64,000 nucleotides of DNA from Cellvibrio polysaccharolyticus (GTDB lineage Bacteria > Pseudomonadota > Gammaproteobacteria > Pseudomonadales > Cellvibrionaceae). The stretch lies in contig NZ_PRDL01000001.1 of assembly GCF_015182315.1 (NCBI RefSeq), positions 2,914,001 to 2,978,000 of the forward strand. Reading direction: 5' to 3'. Of the stretch, positions 55,715 through 63,709 are shown in pieces (within the stretch, counting starts at the first letter, position 1; every line of letters starts with the position of its first letter). The notes under the pieces are model-generated. The model had not been told where the DNA came from. It saw only the letters and a program-made list of their open reading frames with translations, and did no database searches. The translations under genes and the position numbers were made by a program.

Positions 55715-55743
55715 GGCAGACAAAGGTTCAAACCCCGCACACC

Positions 55744-55770
55744 GCGTGCAGCCTTGACACTGCACGCTTT
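55744..55770. terminator. Hairpin terminator between the HDOD gene and ung
   Basis: GCGTGCAG-CCTTGACA-CTGCACGC is a perfect 8-bp stem followed by TTT, in the gap between convergent genes. Confidence 0.7.
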
Positions 55771-55780
55771 CACCACCTGA

Positions 55781-56467
55781 TTAGAGGACCGACCAATTGA
55801 TGGGTGCCTTGCCCTGTTGCTGCAAATATTGATTCGCCGCAGAAAAGTGTCCGTTGCCGATAAAACCGCGATAGGCCGACAAAGGTGAAGGGTGCGGTGA
55901 TTTCAAAATCAGGTGTTTGCGACCATCAATCAACTGACTTTTTTTACCGGCGTAGCTGCCCCACAACAGAAAAACAACACCTTCACACTGCTCACTCACC
56001 ACCTGAATAGCCCGGTCGGTAAAAACCTCCCAGCCCTGCCCCTGATGCGACCCGGCATTGGCACGCTCCACCGTCAGCGTGGCATTCAGCAGCAACACGC
56101 CCTGCTCCGCCCAGGACTGCAAACAACCGTGCGGCGGCACTGCAATACCCAGGTCGCGATTCAACTCTTTGAAAATATTTTGCAAGGATGGCGGCGTCGC
56201 AACACCGGGCTGAACAGAAAAACACAAACCGTGCGCCTGGCCCGGCCCGTGATAAGGGTCTTGTCCGATAATCACCACTTTTACGGCGGACAACGGCGTG
56301 CTGTTAAAGGCGTTAAAGATATTGGCCGAGTCAGGGAATACCACCTTCCCCAACTGCTTTTGCTGCAACAGAAAACGGCGCAAATGCGCCATGTAGGGTT
56401 GTTCAAACTCGGATTGCAGCGCAGCCAGCCAATCAGCTGGCAAATCCACTTTACGGGCAGCAGACAT
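55781..56467 (-). CDS. ung: Uracil-DNA glycosylase
   Basis: 228-aa family 1 UDG that excises uracil from DNA. The catalytic Asp lies in VIIGQDPYHGPGQAHGLCFS, the Asn/His motifs in LLLNATLTVE and SPHPSPLSAYRGF, and VFLLWGSYAGKK is also typical. I chose ATG 56467 (GAGG 5 nt upstream) and not the in-frame start 14 codons earlier, which lies past the upstream terminator. Confidence 0.97.
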   Translation of the reverse strand: MSAARKVDLPADWLAALQSEFEQPYMAHLRRFLLQQKQLGKVVFPDSANIFNAFNSTPLSAVKVVIIGQDPYHGPGQAHGLCFSVQPGVATPPSLQNIFKELNRDLGIAVPPHGCLQSWAEQGVLLLNATLTVERANAGSHQGQGWEVFTDRAIQVVSEQCEGVVFLLWGSYAGKKSQLIDGRKHLILKSPHPSPLSAYRGFIGNGHFSAANQYLQQQGKAPINWSVL

Positions 56468-56495
56468 AAAAACCTCATTACAGAGGCCGGGAACG

Positions 56496-56523
56496 AAAAA
56501 GCCCGGCAATAGCCGGGCTTTTT
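56496..56523. terminator. Intrinsic terminator between prx and ung
   Basis: AAAAAGCCCGG and CCGGGCTTTTT with a 6-nt loop, A and T runs on both sides. It ends the peroxiredoxin transcript so that ung needs its own promoter. Confidence 0.92.
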
Positions 56524-56549
56524 ACTAAACATCACAGCAAATGTAAAAC

Positions 56550-57152
56550 TTACAGTTTGCTGGCGTTGGCAGACAGGTACGCAGCAACGCCTTCCGGAGA
56601 AGCAACCATACCGGCATCACCTTGTTTCCAGCCAGCCGGGCATACTTCGCCGTGCTCCTGGTGGAAAGCCAGCGCGTCAACGGTACGCAGGGTTTCATCA
56701 ACGTTACGGCCAATCGGCAGATCGTTTACCAGCTGGTGACGTACAACACCGTCTTCGTCGATCAGGAAGGTGCCACGGAAAGCTACACCGCCTTCAGATT
56801 CAACGTCGTAAGCTTTAACGATGTCGTGTTTAACGTCAGCTACGGCGGTGAAACGAACCGGACCAATACCACCGTCGTTTACCGGGGTGTTTCTCCAGGC
56901 GTTGTGGGTGAAGTGAGAGTCGATAGAAACACCGATCACTTCTACATTGCGCTTTTTGAACTCTTCAACGCGGCTATCGAAAGCCAGAATTTCTGACGGA
57001 CAAACAAAGGTGAAGTCCAGCGGCCAGAAGAAAATAACGGCTTTCTTGCCTTTGATTGCAGAGTACAGGTTGAAGTCTTCAACGATTTCACCGTTTGCAA
57101 GAACAGCGGCTGCTGTAAAATCCGGTGCTTGTTTACCTACTAATACGGCCAT
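56550..57152 (-). CDS. Typical 2-Cys peroxiredoxin (AhpC/Prx1 type)
   Basis: 200-aa peroxidase reducing H2O2 and organic peroxides. The peroxidatic Cys is in PLDFTFVCPSEILAF, the resolving Cys in HGEVCPAGW, and the catalytic Arg in GVAFRGTFLIDEDG. The GGLG-type sensitivity loop reads GGIG. No AhpF gene is adjacent, so the thioredoxin system may be the reductant. A good promoter lies at 57298-57325. Divergent from bfd-bfr, linking peroxide defence with iron storage. Confidence 0.95.
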   Translation of the reverse strand: MAVLVGKQAPDFTAAAVLANGEIVEDFNLYSAIKGKKAVIFFWPLDFTFVCPSEILAFDSRVEEFKKRNVEVIGVSIDSHFTHNAWRNTPVNDGGIGPVRFTAVADVKHDIVKAYDVESEGGVAFRGTFLIDEDGVVRHQLVNDLPIGRNVDETLRTVDALAFHQEHGEVCPAGWKQGDAGMVASPEGVAAYLSANASKL

Positions 57153-57297
57153 GTCGGTCTCCTGGATGATTGACAGGTTAAAAGAAATTGGCAGAACGAT
57201 CCCGCGAAAATATCACCGGCGCTCCGATATGAGGTTGTTCAGCATCACAACTGAAGAATCTCACAATGAGTAACCATTTAGCTGATAGCAGTTGGCT

Positions 57298-57325
57298 ATA
57301 ATACACAGTCATTTTTTTCTGTCAT
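57298..57325 (-). promoter_or_regulatory. Promoter of the peroxiredoxin gene
   Basis: On the reverse strand ATGACA (57320-57325) is followed after 16 bp by TATTAT (57298-57303); both hexamers match sigma-70 at 5/6. It lies about 145 bp before the start codon. Confidence 0.65.
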
Positions 57326-57422
57326 ATTGATTTTCTATATGACGCCCATAGTACAGCCACCCGCCTTATAAACCCCTCGAATTTAACGCTCACTTTTTAC
57401 ACAAAAAACTTCCCATATATTA

Positions 57423-57451
57423 TTGACATAAATTCTCATTAACATTAGGAT
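57423..57451 (+). promoter_or_regulatory. bfd promoter overlapping a Fur-box-like site
   Basis: TTGACA (57423-57428), 17-bp spacer, TAGGAT (57446-57451). Between and over the hexamers, 57432-57449 reads as three ATTNNN units (ATTCTC, ATTAAC, ATTAGG). These are the reverse of GATAAT-like Fur hexamers, matching 14 of 18 positions. Iron-dependent repression of bfd by Fur is therefore likely. Confidence 0.7.
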
Positions 57452-57488
57452 TCGCATCTCAACCCGCTACCTCCTTTCGGACTACTCC

Positions 57489-57698
57489 ATGTACGTGTGC
57501 TTGTGTAAAGGCGTAACTGATCGTCAGATTCAAAAAGCTGTCCAGGACGGAGCCACTACCATTAAACAACTGCGCAATTGCCTTGGCGTTACCAGTCAAT
57601 GCGGCAAATGCGGCATCACCACCCGTGAAATCCTCAACGAAGCGCTGGAGTCTGTCTCCGAAAACAACGCTTTCGGGCTTTGCTACGCTGTTGGTTAA
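57489..57698 (+). CDS. bfd: Bacterioferritin-associated ferredoxin
   Basis: 69-aa 2Fe-2S protein that reduces bacterioferritin to release stored iron. Cluster ligands are present as CLCKG near the N-terminus and QCGKC (about residues 37-41). Pseudomonas Bfd is Fur-repressed, and here a Fur-like site overlaps the promoter. No Shine-Dalgarno is obvious before ATG 57489. Followed by bfr. Confidence 0.95.
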   Translation: MYVCLCKGVTDRQIQKAVQDGATTIKQLRNCLGVTSQCGKCGITTREILNEALESVSENNAFGLCYAVG

Positions 57699-57852
57699 GC
57701 AATAACCGGCGACAATGCAAAAGAGAATTTGAATCACTTTTCATTAGATTCATTTTCCTTTATATTTCAATAGCTTACGCTTGACTTCCACTCCGGTCAG
57801 ATCCAGACTGTAGAACACCGTGCGTTCTACAATCAGATTCCAGGAGCAGATC

Positions 57853-58326
57853 ATGAAAGGCGATGCCAACGTTATAGCCGCTTTAAACAAAATTCTCGGT
57901 AATGAGCTGGTCGCCATTAACCAATACTTTCTACATGCGCGTATGTACAAGGATTGGGGTCTGAAAGAACTCGCTGACCACGAATACCATGAATCCATTG
58001 ATGAAATGAAACACGCCGACATCCTGGTAGAGCGTATTTTGTTCCTCGAAGGCCTGCCCAACCTGCAAGACCTCGGTAAATTGCATATCGGTGAAGATAC
58101 CCGTGAAATGTTGCAATCCGACCTGAATGTTGAACTGAAAGCGATTCCTGATCTGCGCGAAGCGATTGGTATTTGCGAAGGCGTTCAGGACTTTGTCAGC
58201 CGCGATCTGCTGAAAGGCATTCTCGAATCTGAAGAAGAACACGTTGATTGGCTGGAAACCCAGTTATCACTGATTGAAAAAGTCGGCCTGCCCAACTACC
58301 TGCAAAGCAAAATGGGCCCGGTGTAA
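57853..58326 (+). CDS. bfr: Bacterioferritin
   Basis: 157-aa haem-containing 24-mer iron-storage subunit. Ferroxidase ligands are intact: Glu in GNELVAINQYF, ExxH in ESIDEMKHAD (with the haem Met52), Glu in DLNVELKAI and ExxH in ESEEEHVDWL. ATG 57853 has AGGAG upstream. Downstream of bfd with a 154-bp gap and followed by a strong terminator. Confidence 0.96.
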   Translation: MKGDANVIAALNKILGNELVAINQYFLHARMYKDWGLKELADHEYHESIDEMKHADILVERILFLEGLPNLQDLGKLHIGEDTREMLQSDLNVELKAIPDLREAIGICEGVQDFVSRDLLKGILESEEEHVDWLETQLSLIEKVGLPNYLQSKMGPV

Positions 58327-58350
58327 TCCAGCCCCACCCGCATTAAACCT

Positions 58351-58389
58351 TGCCTGAACACTGCGCCAGCGATGTTCAGGCATTTTTTT
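58351..58389 (+). terminator. Intrinsic terminator of bfr
   Basis: TGCCTGAACA and TGTTCAGGCA form a 10-bp stem with a 12-nt loop followed by a run of seven T. Confidence 0.93.
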
Positions 58390-58497
58390 ATTCGGCGCCA
58401 CCTTTCTGCTGTACCCCGATTTTCTTGCGCTGAATCAAGCAAGTAGCGGGGTTTTGTTTTAGACTCGGGACATGCATTGTTCAACGAGGACAACACC

Positions 58498-59490
58498 ATG
58501 AAAGTGGCCGTTTTCAGCACCAAATCCTACGACAGGGAATCCCTGACACAAACCAATGCCGGGCGTCACGAGCTGGTGTTTCATGATGTGGCGCTCAATG
58601 TTAAAACCGCTGCACTGGTTGAGGATTGCAATGCCGTCTGTTGTTTTGTCAATGACCAACTGAATGCTGCGGTACTGAAACGCCTCTCCTTGCAAGGCGT
58701 TACGCTGGTCGTGCTACGTTGCGCTGAAGTGCAGCAAGTAGACCTCGCTGCCGCCAAAACCCTGGGCATCACCGTCGCTCGCGTACCCGGTTACTCGCCT
58801 CACGCCGTTGCGGAACACGCATTGGGATTAATCCTGATGTTGAATCGCCACCTCCATCGCGCCCACTACCGGGTACGTGAAAACGACTATTCGCTAAATG
58901 GTTTGCTGGGCTTTGACCTCGCCGGAAAAACGGTCGGGGTTATTGGCACCGGTGCTATCGGCAGTGTGTTCGCTCGCATCATGCAAGCCATAGGTTGCAA
59001 GGTAATTGCCAACGACCCGGTTGTTGATGAAAGCCTGCAAGCTGCTGGCGTCGCCTATCTGTCGTTGGATGAATTCTACAAGCAAGCCGATATTATTTCC
59101 CTGCACTGTCCGGTTAATAAAAACACCCGTCACATCATCAACGCAGCAGCCGTTGAGGCGATGAAAAATGGCGTGATGCTTATTAATACCGGCGCGGGCG
59201 CGCTGGTGGATACCGAAGCCGCCATTGAAGGTTTGAAAACCCGTAAAATCGGCTATCTCGGGCTGGATGTTTATGAAGCCCCCAACCATGGCTTTTATGA
59301 AGACAATTCCAACCAGGTGTTGCAGGATGATGTATTTGCTCGCCTGCTTACCTTCCCCAATGTTGTTGTCACTGGCCACCAGGCATTTTTCACCCGCGAA
59401 TCGCTGGCCACTATCAGTGAGCAAACCCTGGAAAATATTACCGCTTTTGAAAGTGGCAAGCTGGCGCTGGTGCATCAGGTTACTGAATAA
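58498..59490 (+). CDS. D-lactate dehydrogenase (LdhA)-like protein lacking the catalytic arginine
   Basis: 330-aa member of the D-2-hydroxyacid dehydrogenase family, closest in appearance to E. coli and Pseudomonas LdhA. The NAD motif GVIGTGAIGSVFARIM, Glu260 (GLDVYE) and His294 (VTGHQAFFT) are intact. However, the conserved NTxRGAL segment reads NTGAGAL: Ala233 (codon GCG at 59194-59196) replaces the catalytic Arg that binds the substrate carboxylate. The substrate loop usually written CAGFNNVD reads CAEVQQVD (residues 75-82). The fold and cofactor site look healthy, so it is probably expressed but with altered or lost activity. ATG 58498 has GAGGA upstream. Confidence 0.88.
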   Translation: MKVAVFSTKSYDRESLTQTNAGRHELVFHDVALNVKTAALVEDCNAVCCFVNDQLNAAVLKRLSLQGVTLVVLRCAEVQQVDLAAAKTLGITVARVPGYSPHAVAEHALGLILMLNRHLHRAHYRVRENDYSLNGLLGFDLAGKTVGVIGTGAIGSVFARIMQAIGCKVIANDPVVDESLQAAGVAYLSLDEFYKQADIISLHCPVNKNTRHIINAAAVEAMKNGVMLINTGAGALVDTEAAIEGLKTRKIGYLGLDVYEAPNHGFYEDNSNQVLQDDVFARLLTFPNVVVTGHQAFFTRESLATISEQTLENITAFESGKLALVHQVTE

Positions 59491-59583
59491 TAGCCATCGT
59501 TATTTAAACCGGAAAACTATCCGGTAACAGGGGTGCTTAGCGAAGCATCCTTTATCTGTAAAACAACCAGACCTGCTGCTGCC

Positions 59584-60531
59584 ATGATTGCAACTTTTAT
59601 TACGCATCCCGCCTGCCATCAACACGACATGCCTGCAGGGCATCCTGAATGTGCCGCACGGCTGGATGCCATCGACAATCAACTCCTTAGCAGCGGTCTG
59701 GATTGTTTGCTGTACCACCGCGAAGCCACTGCCGCCACCAACGAACAAATTTTGCGAGTACACAGCGCTGCGTATTTGCAAAAAATTGAACAATCCCTGC
59801 CGCAAAGCGGCTGCGTTTCATTAGGCGATGATGTTTTTGTATCGCCCGGTACCTTGAATGCCGCACGCCACGCAGCGGGTGCCGGCATTACCGCTATTGA
59901 TAGCATTATGAAAGGCGAAACCGATGTTGTGTTTTGCAATGTGCGCCCCGCAGGCCACCATGCAGAGCGCGATAAAGGCATGGGCTTTTGCATTTTTAAT
60001 AACGTCGCCATTGCCGCAACCTATGCCATGGATAATTACGGTATGGAACGCATTGCCATCGTGGATTTTGATGTGCACCACGGCAACGGCACCCAGGCCA
60101 TTTTTTTAGATGACCCGCGGGTGCTGTTTTGCTCGGTATTTCAGCACCCGTTTTATCCGGATACGCCTATCGCCCCGGTGCCGCAACACATTATTAACAT
60201 TCCCCTGCCCGCCACCGCGCGCAGCAAGGAATTTCGCCAAGCACTGAATGAAAAACTCTTTGATAAACTGGAAGCCTTTGCCCCCCAACTTATTCTTATC
60301 TCGGCAGGCTTTGACGGCTATATTGATGACGATATGTCATCCATGTCTCTGGTTGAGCAGGATTACGCCTGGATTGGCCGGGAGCTACGAACGTTAATGG
60401 ATAACAGCCAACAAAAAAACGATGCCGCACAGCAATGTCGCGGCATCGTTTCACTATTGGAAGGCGGTTACGATATTGACTCCCTCGGCCGCTGCGCTAT
60501 GGCCCATTTGAAGGCACTCGCCAAACTGTAA
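59584..60531 (+). CDS. Histone deacetylase-like / acetylpolyamine amidohydrolase family protein
   Basis: 315-aa zinc deacetylase of the arginase/HDAC fold. The His pair lies in NVRPAGHHAERD, metal ligands in VDFDVHHGNGTQ and ISAGFDGYIDDD, and the catalytic Tyr region is LLEGGYDIDSL. Bacterial members deacetylate polyamines, acetoin-related substrates or unknown amides. I chose ATG 59584, where homology starts. It follows the LdhA-like gene at about 90 bp on the same strand. Confidence 0.9.
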   Translation: MIATFITHPACHQHDMPAGHPECAARLDAIDNQLLSSGLDCLLYHREATAATNEQILRVHSAAYLQKIEQSLPQSGCVSLGDDVFVSPGTLNAARHAAGAGITAIDSIMKGETDVVFCNVRPAGHHAERDKGMGFCIFNNVAIAATYAMDNYGMERIAIVDFDVHHGNGTQAIFLDDPRVLFCSVFQHPFYPDTPIAPVPQHIINIPLPATARSKEFRQALNEKLFDKLEAFAPQLILISAGFDGYIDDDMSSMSLVEQDYAWIGRELRTLMDNSQQKNDAAQQCRGIVSLLEGGYDIDSLGRCAMAHLKALAKL

Positions 60532-60554
60532 AAGCTTCCACTAGGGCAATAACC

Positions 60555-62969
60555 TTAATCCTTGCCACGTAAACCATACGACACTGGCCTCAGCAACATA
60601 GGACGTAGCGGTAAATAGGTAGCCAGAGCGGCTGTACTACCAACCAGCACCACTGTCGCAATAGCTCCCCACAGAAGTTGCCAATTCATAAACTCAGAAA
60701 GTACCGACCATAAAAGCGATATCAGCACGACGAGAAAAATTATCCCTGCCGTAGCTCCGCTGGAGAATGCTCCGGAATAATCCTTGAAGATATCCAGCAC
60801 CAGCGCATTATGCCGGGCGCCAATAGCGCGTCGAACCGCAATTTCGGCAGCACGCATTTGTGTGGAATAACTGAGAACACCATACAAACCCACGCCGGCA
60901 AGCAATATGGTCAAAACGGCAAGAACAGCCGTCGTTACCGCTGTTGCATAGTGCGCGAACAGCAGACGGGCTTTGGTTTCCGATAATATATCCAGTGTCG
61001 AAACAACCATACGGCCATCAACTTCCTTCAGAACATCAACAAGCTGCTTGTTGGTTATTTTCTGATTGGCTTTCAGCTGGAGTAACATCCAGAACCTGGC
61101 GCGGTCTGCCGGCGCATAAATTCTGCCGACCGCGGAATCACTCCCGGGCTTGTAGATGTCTTCCACAATACCAATGATAACGAAGGTGCGATCCATTGCA
61201 TTCAGCGTACGCCCAATCACATCAAGATCTGGCGATAGCATTCGCGCAAAGGTTTTATTCACGATAACAACATCACTGTCAGGCACCAACTGCTCTCTCG
61301 AAAAAGCGTCGCCGGCAATGAGCGGAATATCGAGCAGGTCGAAATAGCGATGATCAATACGCATGCCCATGGGTGAAAACTGTTGATTGCTTTGGGAATC
61401 AACGATATTCCAACTGAAATCGCTGATCAACGGAGAACTGCCAAAGGTAATGGCTTCGATTTCCGGTAACTGCAGCAGTTTCCGTTCGAATTCCAGCAAA
61501 ACAGGTACCGGGTCAGGCAAATCATCGATAAGATCCAGCTGCAGATTAACCATTTTTTCGGTGTTAAAACCCATAGGCCGCTCGATTCTTTCGATAGCGT
61601 TACCAAATAAAACCACATTACTGAAGGTTAATACCGCAGCAACGGCAACCTGACTGGCAATCAACCAGTTTCTTGCTCTTTTTGATACTGTCGCGCCCGT
61701 GCCTTTGCCGCTGGCTTGCAATGCATTGTTCAAACGTTTGTAGTCAATTAATGATGAACACACATAGACAAAAATGACCGTTAACAAACCTATCAGCACC
61801 AATGCCGCCGAAACACTGATGTAATTCAGTCCAAGTTCATTCAGTCTGGGTAACAACTCAGCAAAATAAACCTGCATTACGATAAAACTGGAATGCGCGA
61901 TACCCAGAGCAAAGAGTGCCGCAACCAGCAGCAAGAGAAAGGTTTCTAAAAAAATTTCCGAACGCAGATGAGCTTTCCTTGCGCCGAGCGCCGCCCTGAT
62001 GGCTAATTGACGGTACTTTTCTGCCGTGCGAGCCATAAAGAGGTTGGTGATATTGGCCACAGCAATAATCAGCAGCCCGGCAACACCCGCTACTAACAGA
62101 TAGATCGTCTTATTGGTATCGGACGAGATGACATCCTTCAACGATGTAACAGTGATGCTCATCGACCAGTCTGCAAATCGCGGCAGCGAATTGACGTTGG
62201 CGAAGAAATCCTGCTCTGAAAAATTGCTTAACAGGCTTGCTGCCTGGGCGGCATTAACACCTGGCTTTAATTTACCGAGAAACCTGATGCGGAAATCATT
62301 GTTGCTCCAATCATCACGAAAAGATGAGCCATTAAAAAACCAGGGCATCCAGATATCAGTGAGCGCATTATTGCCATTCAGTGTGGGTTCTATAAAGTCC
62401 GACGAAACCACCCCGACAATCTGAAAGTTGGTACCGGCAATACGCACGCTTTGCTGGAGGATGTCATCACGCCCATCGAAAAGATCCTGCCAGGCCCGAT
62501 AACTCACTACCGCTACCGGCCTGTCATCAGCAAACCCTTCTTCAGGAGAAAGCGCACGCCCTAGTGCCATTTTGGAAGCCAAAAAGTTGAACCATTCGGG
62601 CGTTACATAAGCGGTTGCTGCCGTGCGCTGGCTCGCATCCGAAGCAAGCACTTCGCGGTCATAAAACAGCAAGGTGCATTGAGTGAAGGCGATATCGCAG
62701 TGGTCGGTATATAAAGACTCGGCAGCAGGATAAATAAAGCTGCTCGAAAGCAGATTGCCCTCGGAATTATAAATGTCGTAATCCAGCGCAACCAGTTTTT
62801 CCTGCTCGGGATAAGGCAATGGCTTGAAGAGCACGAGATAGCCCAGTGTTAGCACCGCAATCAATGCGCCCATGGTCAAGCCCATGGTAACTATAACGCT
62901 GATAACAAATCCCGGCCTCTTGCCCGATTCAAGCAAACTTTGCCGAATAGCATATCGGGAGATCGTCAT
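60555..62969 (-). CDS. ABC transporter permease, MacB/FtsX type (ADOP-like)
   Basis: 804-aa inner-membrane permease: an N-terminal helix (ISVIVTMGLTMGALIAVLTLG), a large periplasmic MacB-PCD domain, then two FtsX-like blocks of helices (about 290-430 and 680-790). Length and duplication suggest the ADOP-like long permeases of MacAB-type efflux or lipoprotein-release systems. Its ATG overlaps the ATPase stop by 4 nt. No fused ATPase domain. The substrate is unknown (peptide, antibiotic or lipid). Confidence 0.9.
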   Translation of the reverse strand: MTISRYAIRQSLLESGKRPGFVISVIVTMGLTMGALIAVLTLGYLVLFKPLPYPEQEKLVALDYDIYNSEGNLLSSSFIYPAAESLYTDHCDIAFTQCTLLFYDREVLASDASQRTAATAYVTPEWFNFLASKMALGRALSPEEGFADDRPVAVVSYRAWQDLFDGRDDILQQSVRIAGTNFQIVGVVSSDFIEPTLNGNNALTDIWMPWFFNGSSFRDDWSNNDFRIRFLGKLKPGVNAAQAASLLSNFSEQDFFANVNSLPRFADWSMSITVTSLKDVISSDTNKTIYLLVAGVAGLLIIAVANITNLFMARTAEKYRQLAIRAALGARKAHLRSEIFLETFLLLLVAALFALGIAHSSFIVMQVYFAELLPRLNELGLNYISVSAALVLIGLLTVIFVYVCSSLIDYKRLNNALQASGKGTGATVSKRARNWLIASQVAVAAVLTFSNVVLFGNAIERIERPMGFNTEKMVNLQLDLIDDLPDPVPVLLEFERKLLQLPEIEAITFGSSPLISDFSWNIVDSQSNQQFSPMGMRIDHRYFDLLDIPLIAGDAFSREQLVPDSDVVIVNKTFARMLSPDLDVIGRTLNAMDRTFVIIGIVEDIYKPGSDSAVGRIYAPADRARFWMLLQLKANQKITNKQLVDVLKEVDGRMVVSTLDILSETKARLLFAHYATAVTTAVLAVLTILLAGVGLYGVLSYSTQMRAAEIAVRRAIGARHNALVLDIFKDYSGAFSSGATAGIIFLVVLISLLWSVLSEFMNWQLLWGAIATVVLVGSTAALATYLPLRPMLLRPVSYGLRGKD

Positions 62970-63673
62970 ACGGGTTGCCCTGCTTCGGGCACATTCAAAA
63001 ACTCTCCATCGAGGAGTTGCAAGCGGGTTCGGGCCAAATCGGAATAACGCGGATCATGGGTAACCATGCAGAGTGTGGTGCCCTGTTCATTGAGTTTTTC
63101 AAGCACCCCCATTACCTGATCGCCACTTTTCGAGTCCAGGTTGCCGGTAGGTTCGTCAATCAGCAGAATGGCCGGATTTGCCACCAGGGCCCGGGCAATG
63201 GCGACGCGCTGCTGCTGCCCACCAGATAATTGATTCGGTTTATGAGATGACCGGTGGGTGATGCCGACCAGCTCAAGACATTCCTTAACCCGGTTTTCAA
63301 TGTCAGTGCGGGTAGACTTCATATCGCTGTAGCGCAGAGGCAAAGCGACATTGTCAAAAACACTGAGCTCATCAATCAGATTGAATGACTGGAAAATAAA
63401 TCCGATTTTTCGATTACGCATGGTTGCGGCATCATCGAGGGAAAGCTGAGTAACATCAATTCCATCCAGCCAATAGGTGCCTGCCGTCGCGGTGTCCAGC
63501 AAACCTAACAAGGAAAGTAGCGTTGATTTTCCACAACCGGATGGCCCGGAAATAGAAACATAGTCGCCCGCATAAATATTGAGATCAATTTCTTTAAGGG
63601 CGTAGGTATCCATGGTTTCAGTTTCAAACACCTTGCTAATGTTTTTCATCTGAATAGTCATTCCGGGACCCAT
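62966..63673 (-). CDS. ABC transporter ATPase (MacB/LolD type)
   Basis: 235-aa ATPase: Walker A GPSGCGKST, Q-loop FIFQSFNLIDELSVFDNVALP, signature LSGGQQQRVAIARAL, Walker B ILLIDEPTGNLDS and H-loop MVTHD. It resembles LolD and the MacB ATPase domain. ATG 63673 has AGGA 7 nt upstream; an alternative Met lies four codons later. Translationally coupled to the permease gene. Confidence 0.95.
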   Translation of the reverse strand: MGPGMTIQMKNISKVFETETMDTYALKEIDLNIYAGDYVSISGPSGCGKSTLLSLLGLLDTATAGTYWLDGIDVTQLSLDDAATMRNRKIGFIFQSFNLIDELSVFDNVALPLRYSDMKSTRTDIENRVKECLELVGITHRSSHKPNQLSGGQQQRVAIARALVANPAILLIDEPTGNLDSKSGDQVMGVLEKLNEQGTTLCMVTHDPRYSDLARTRLQLLDGEFLNVPEAGQPV

Positions 63674-63709
63674 AATGATTTCCTTTTGCTACCTGGATAT
63701 TTAAACCGA

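Noticed and set aside
55726..55770. Possible tRNA T-arm (GGTTCAAACCCC) after the HDOD gene
   Set aside because: No acceptor, D or anticodon stems can be folded around it; the strong GCGTGCAG/CTGCACGC hairpin is better explained as a terminator.
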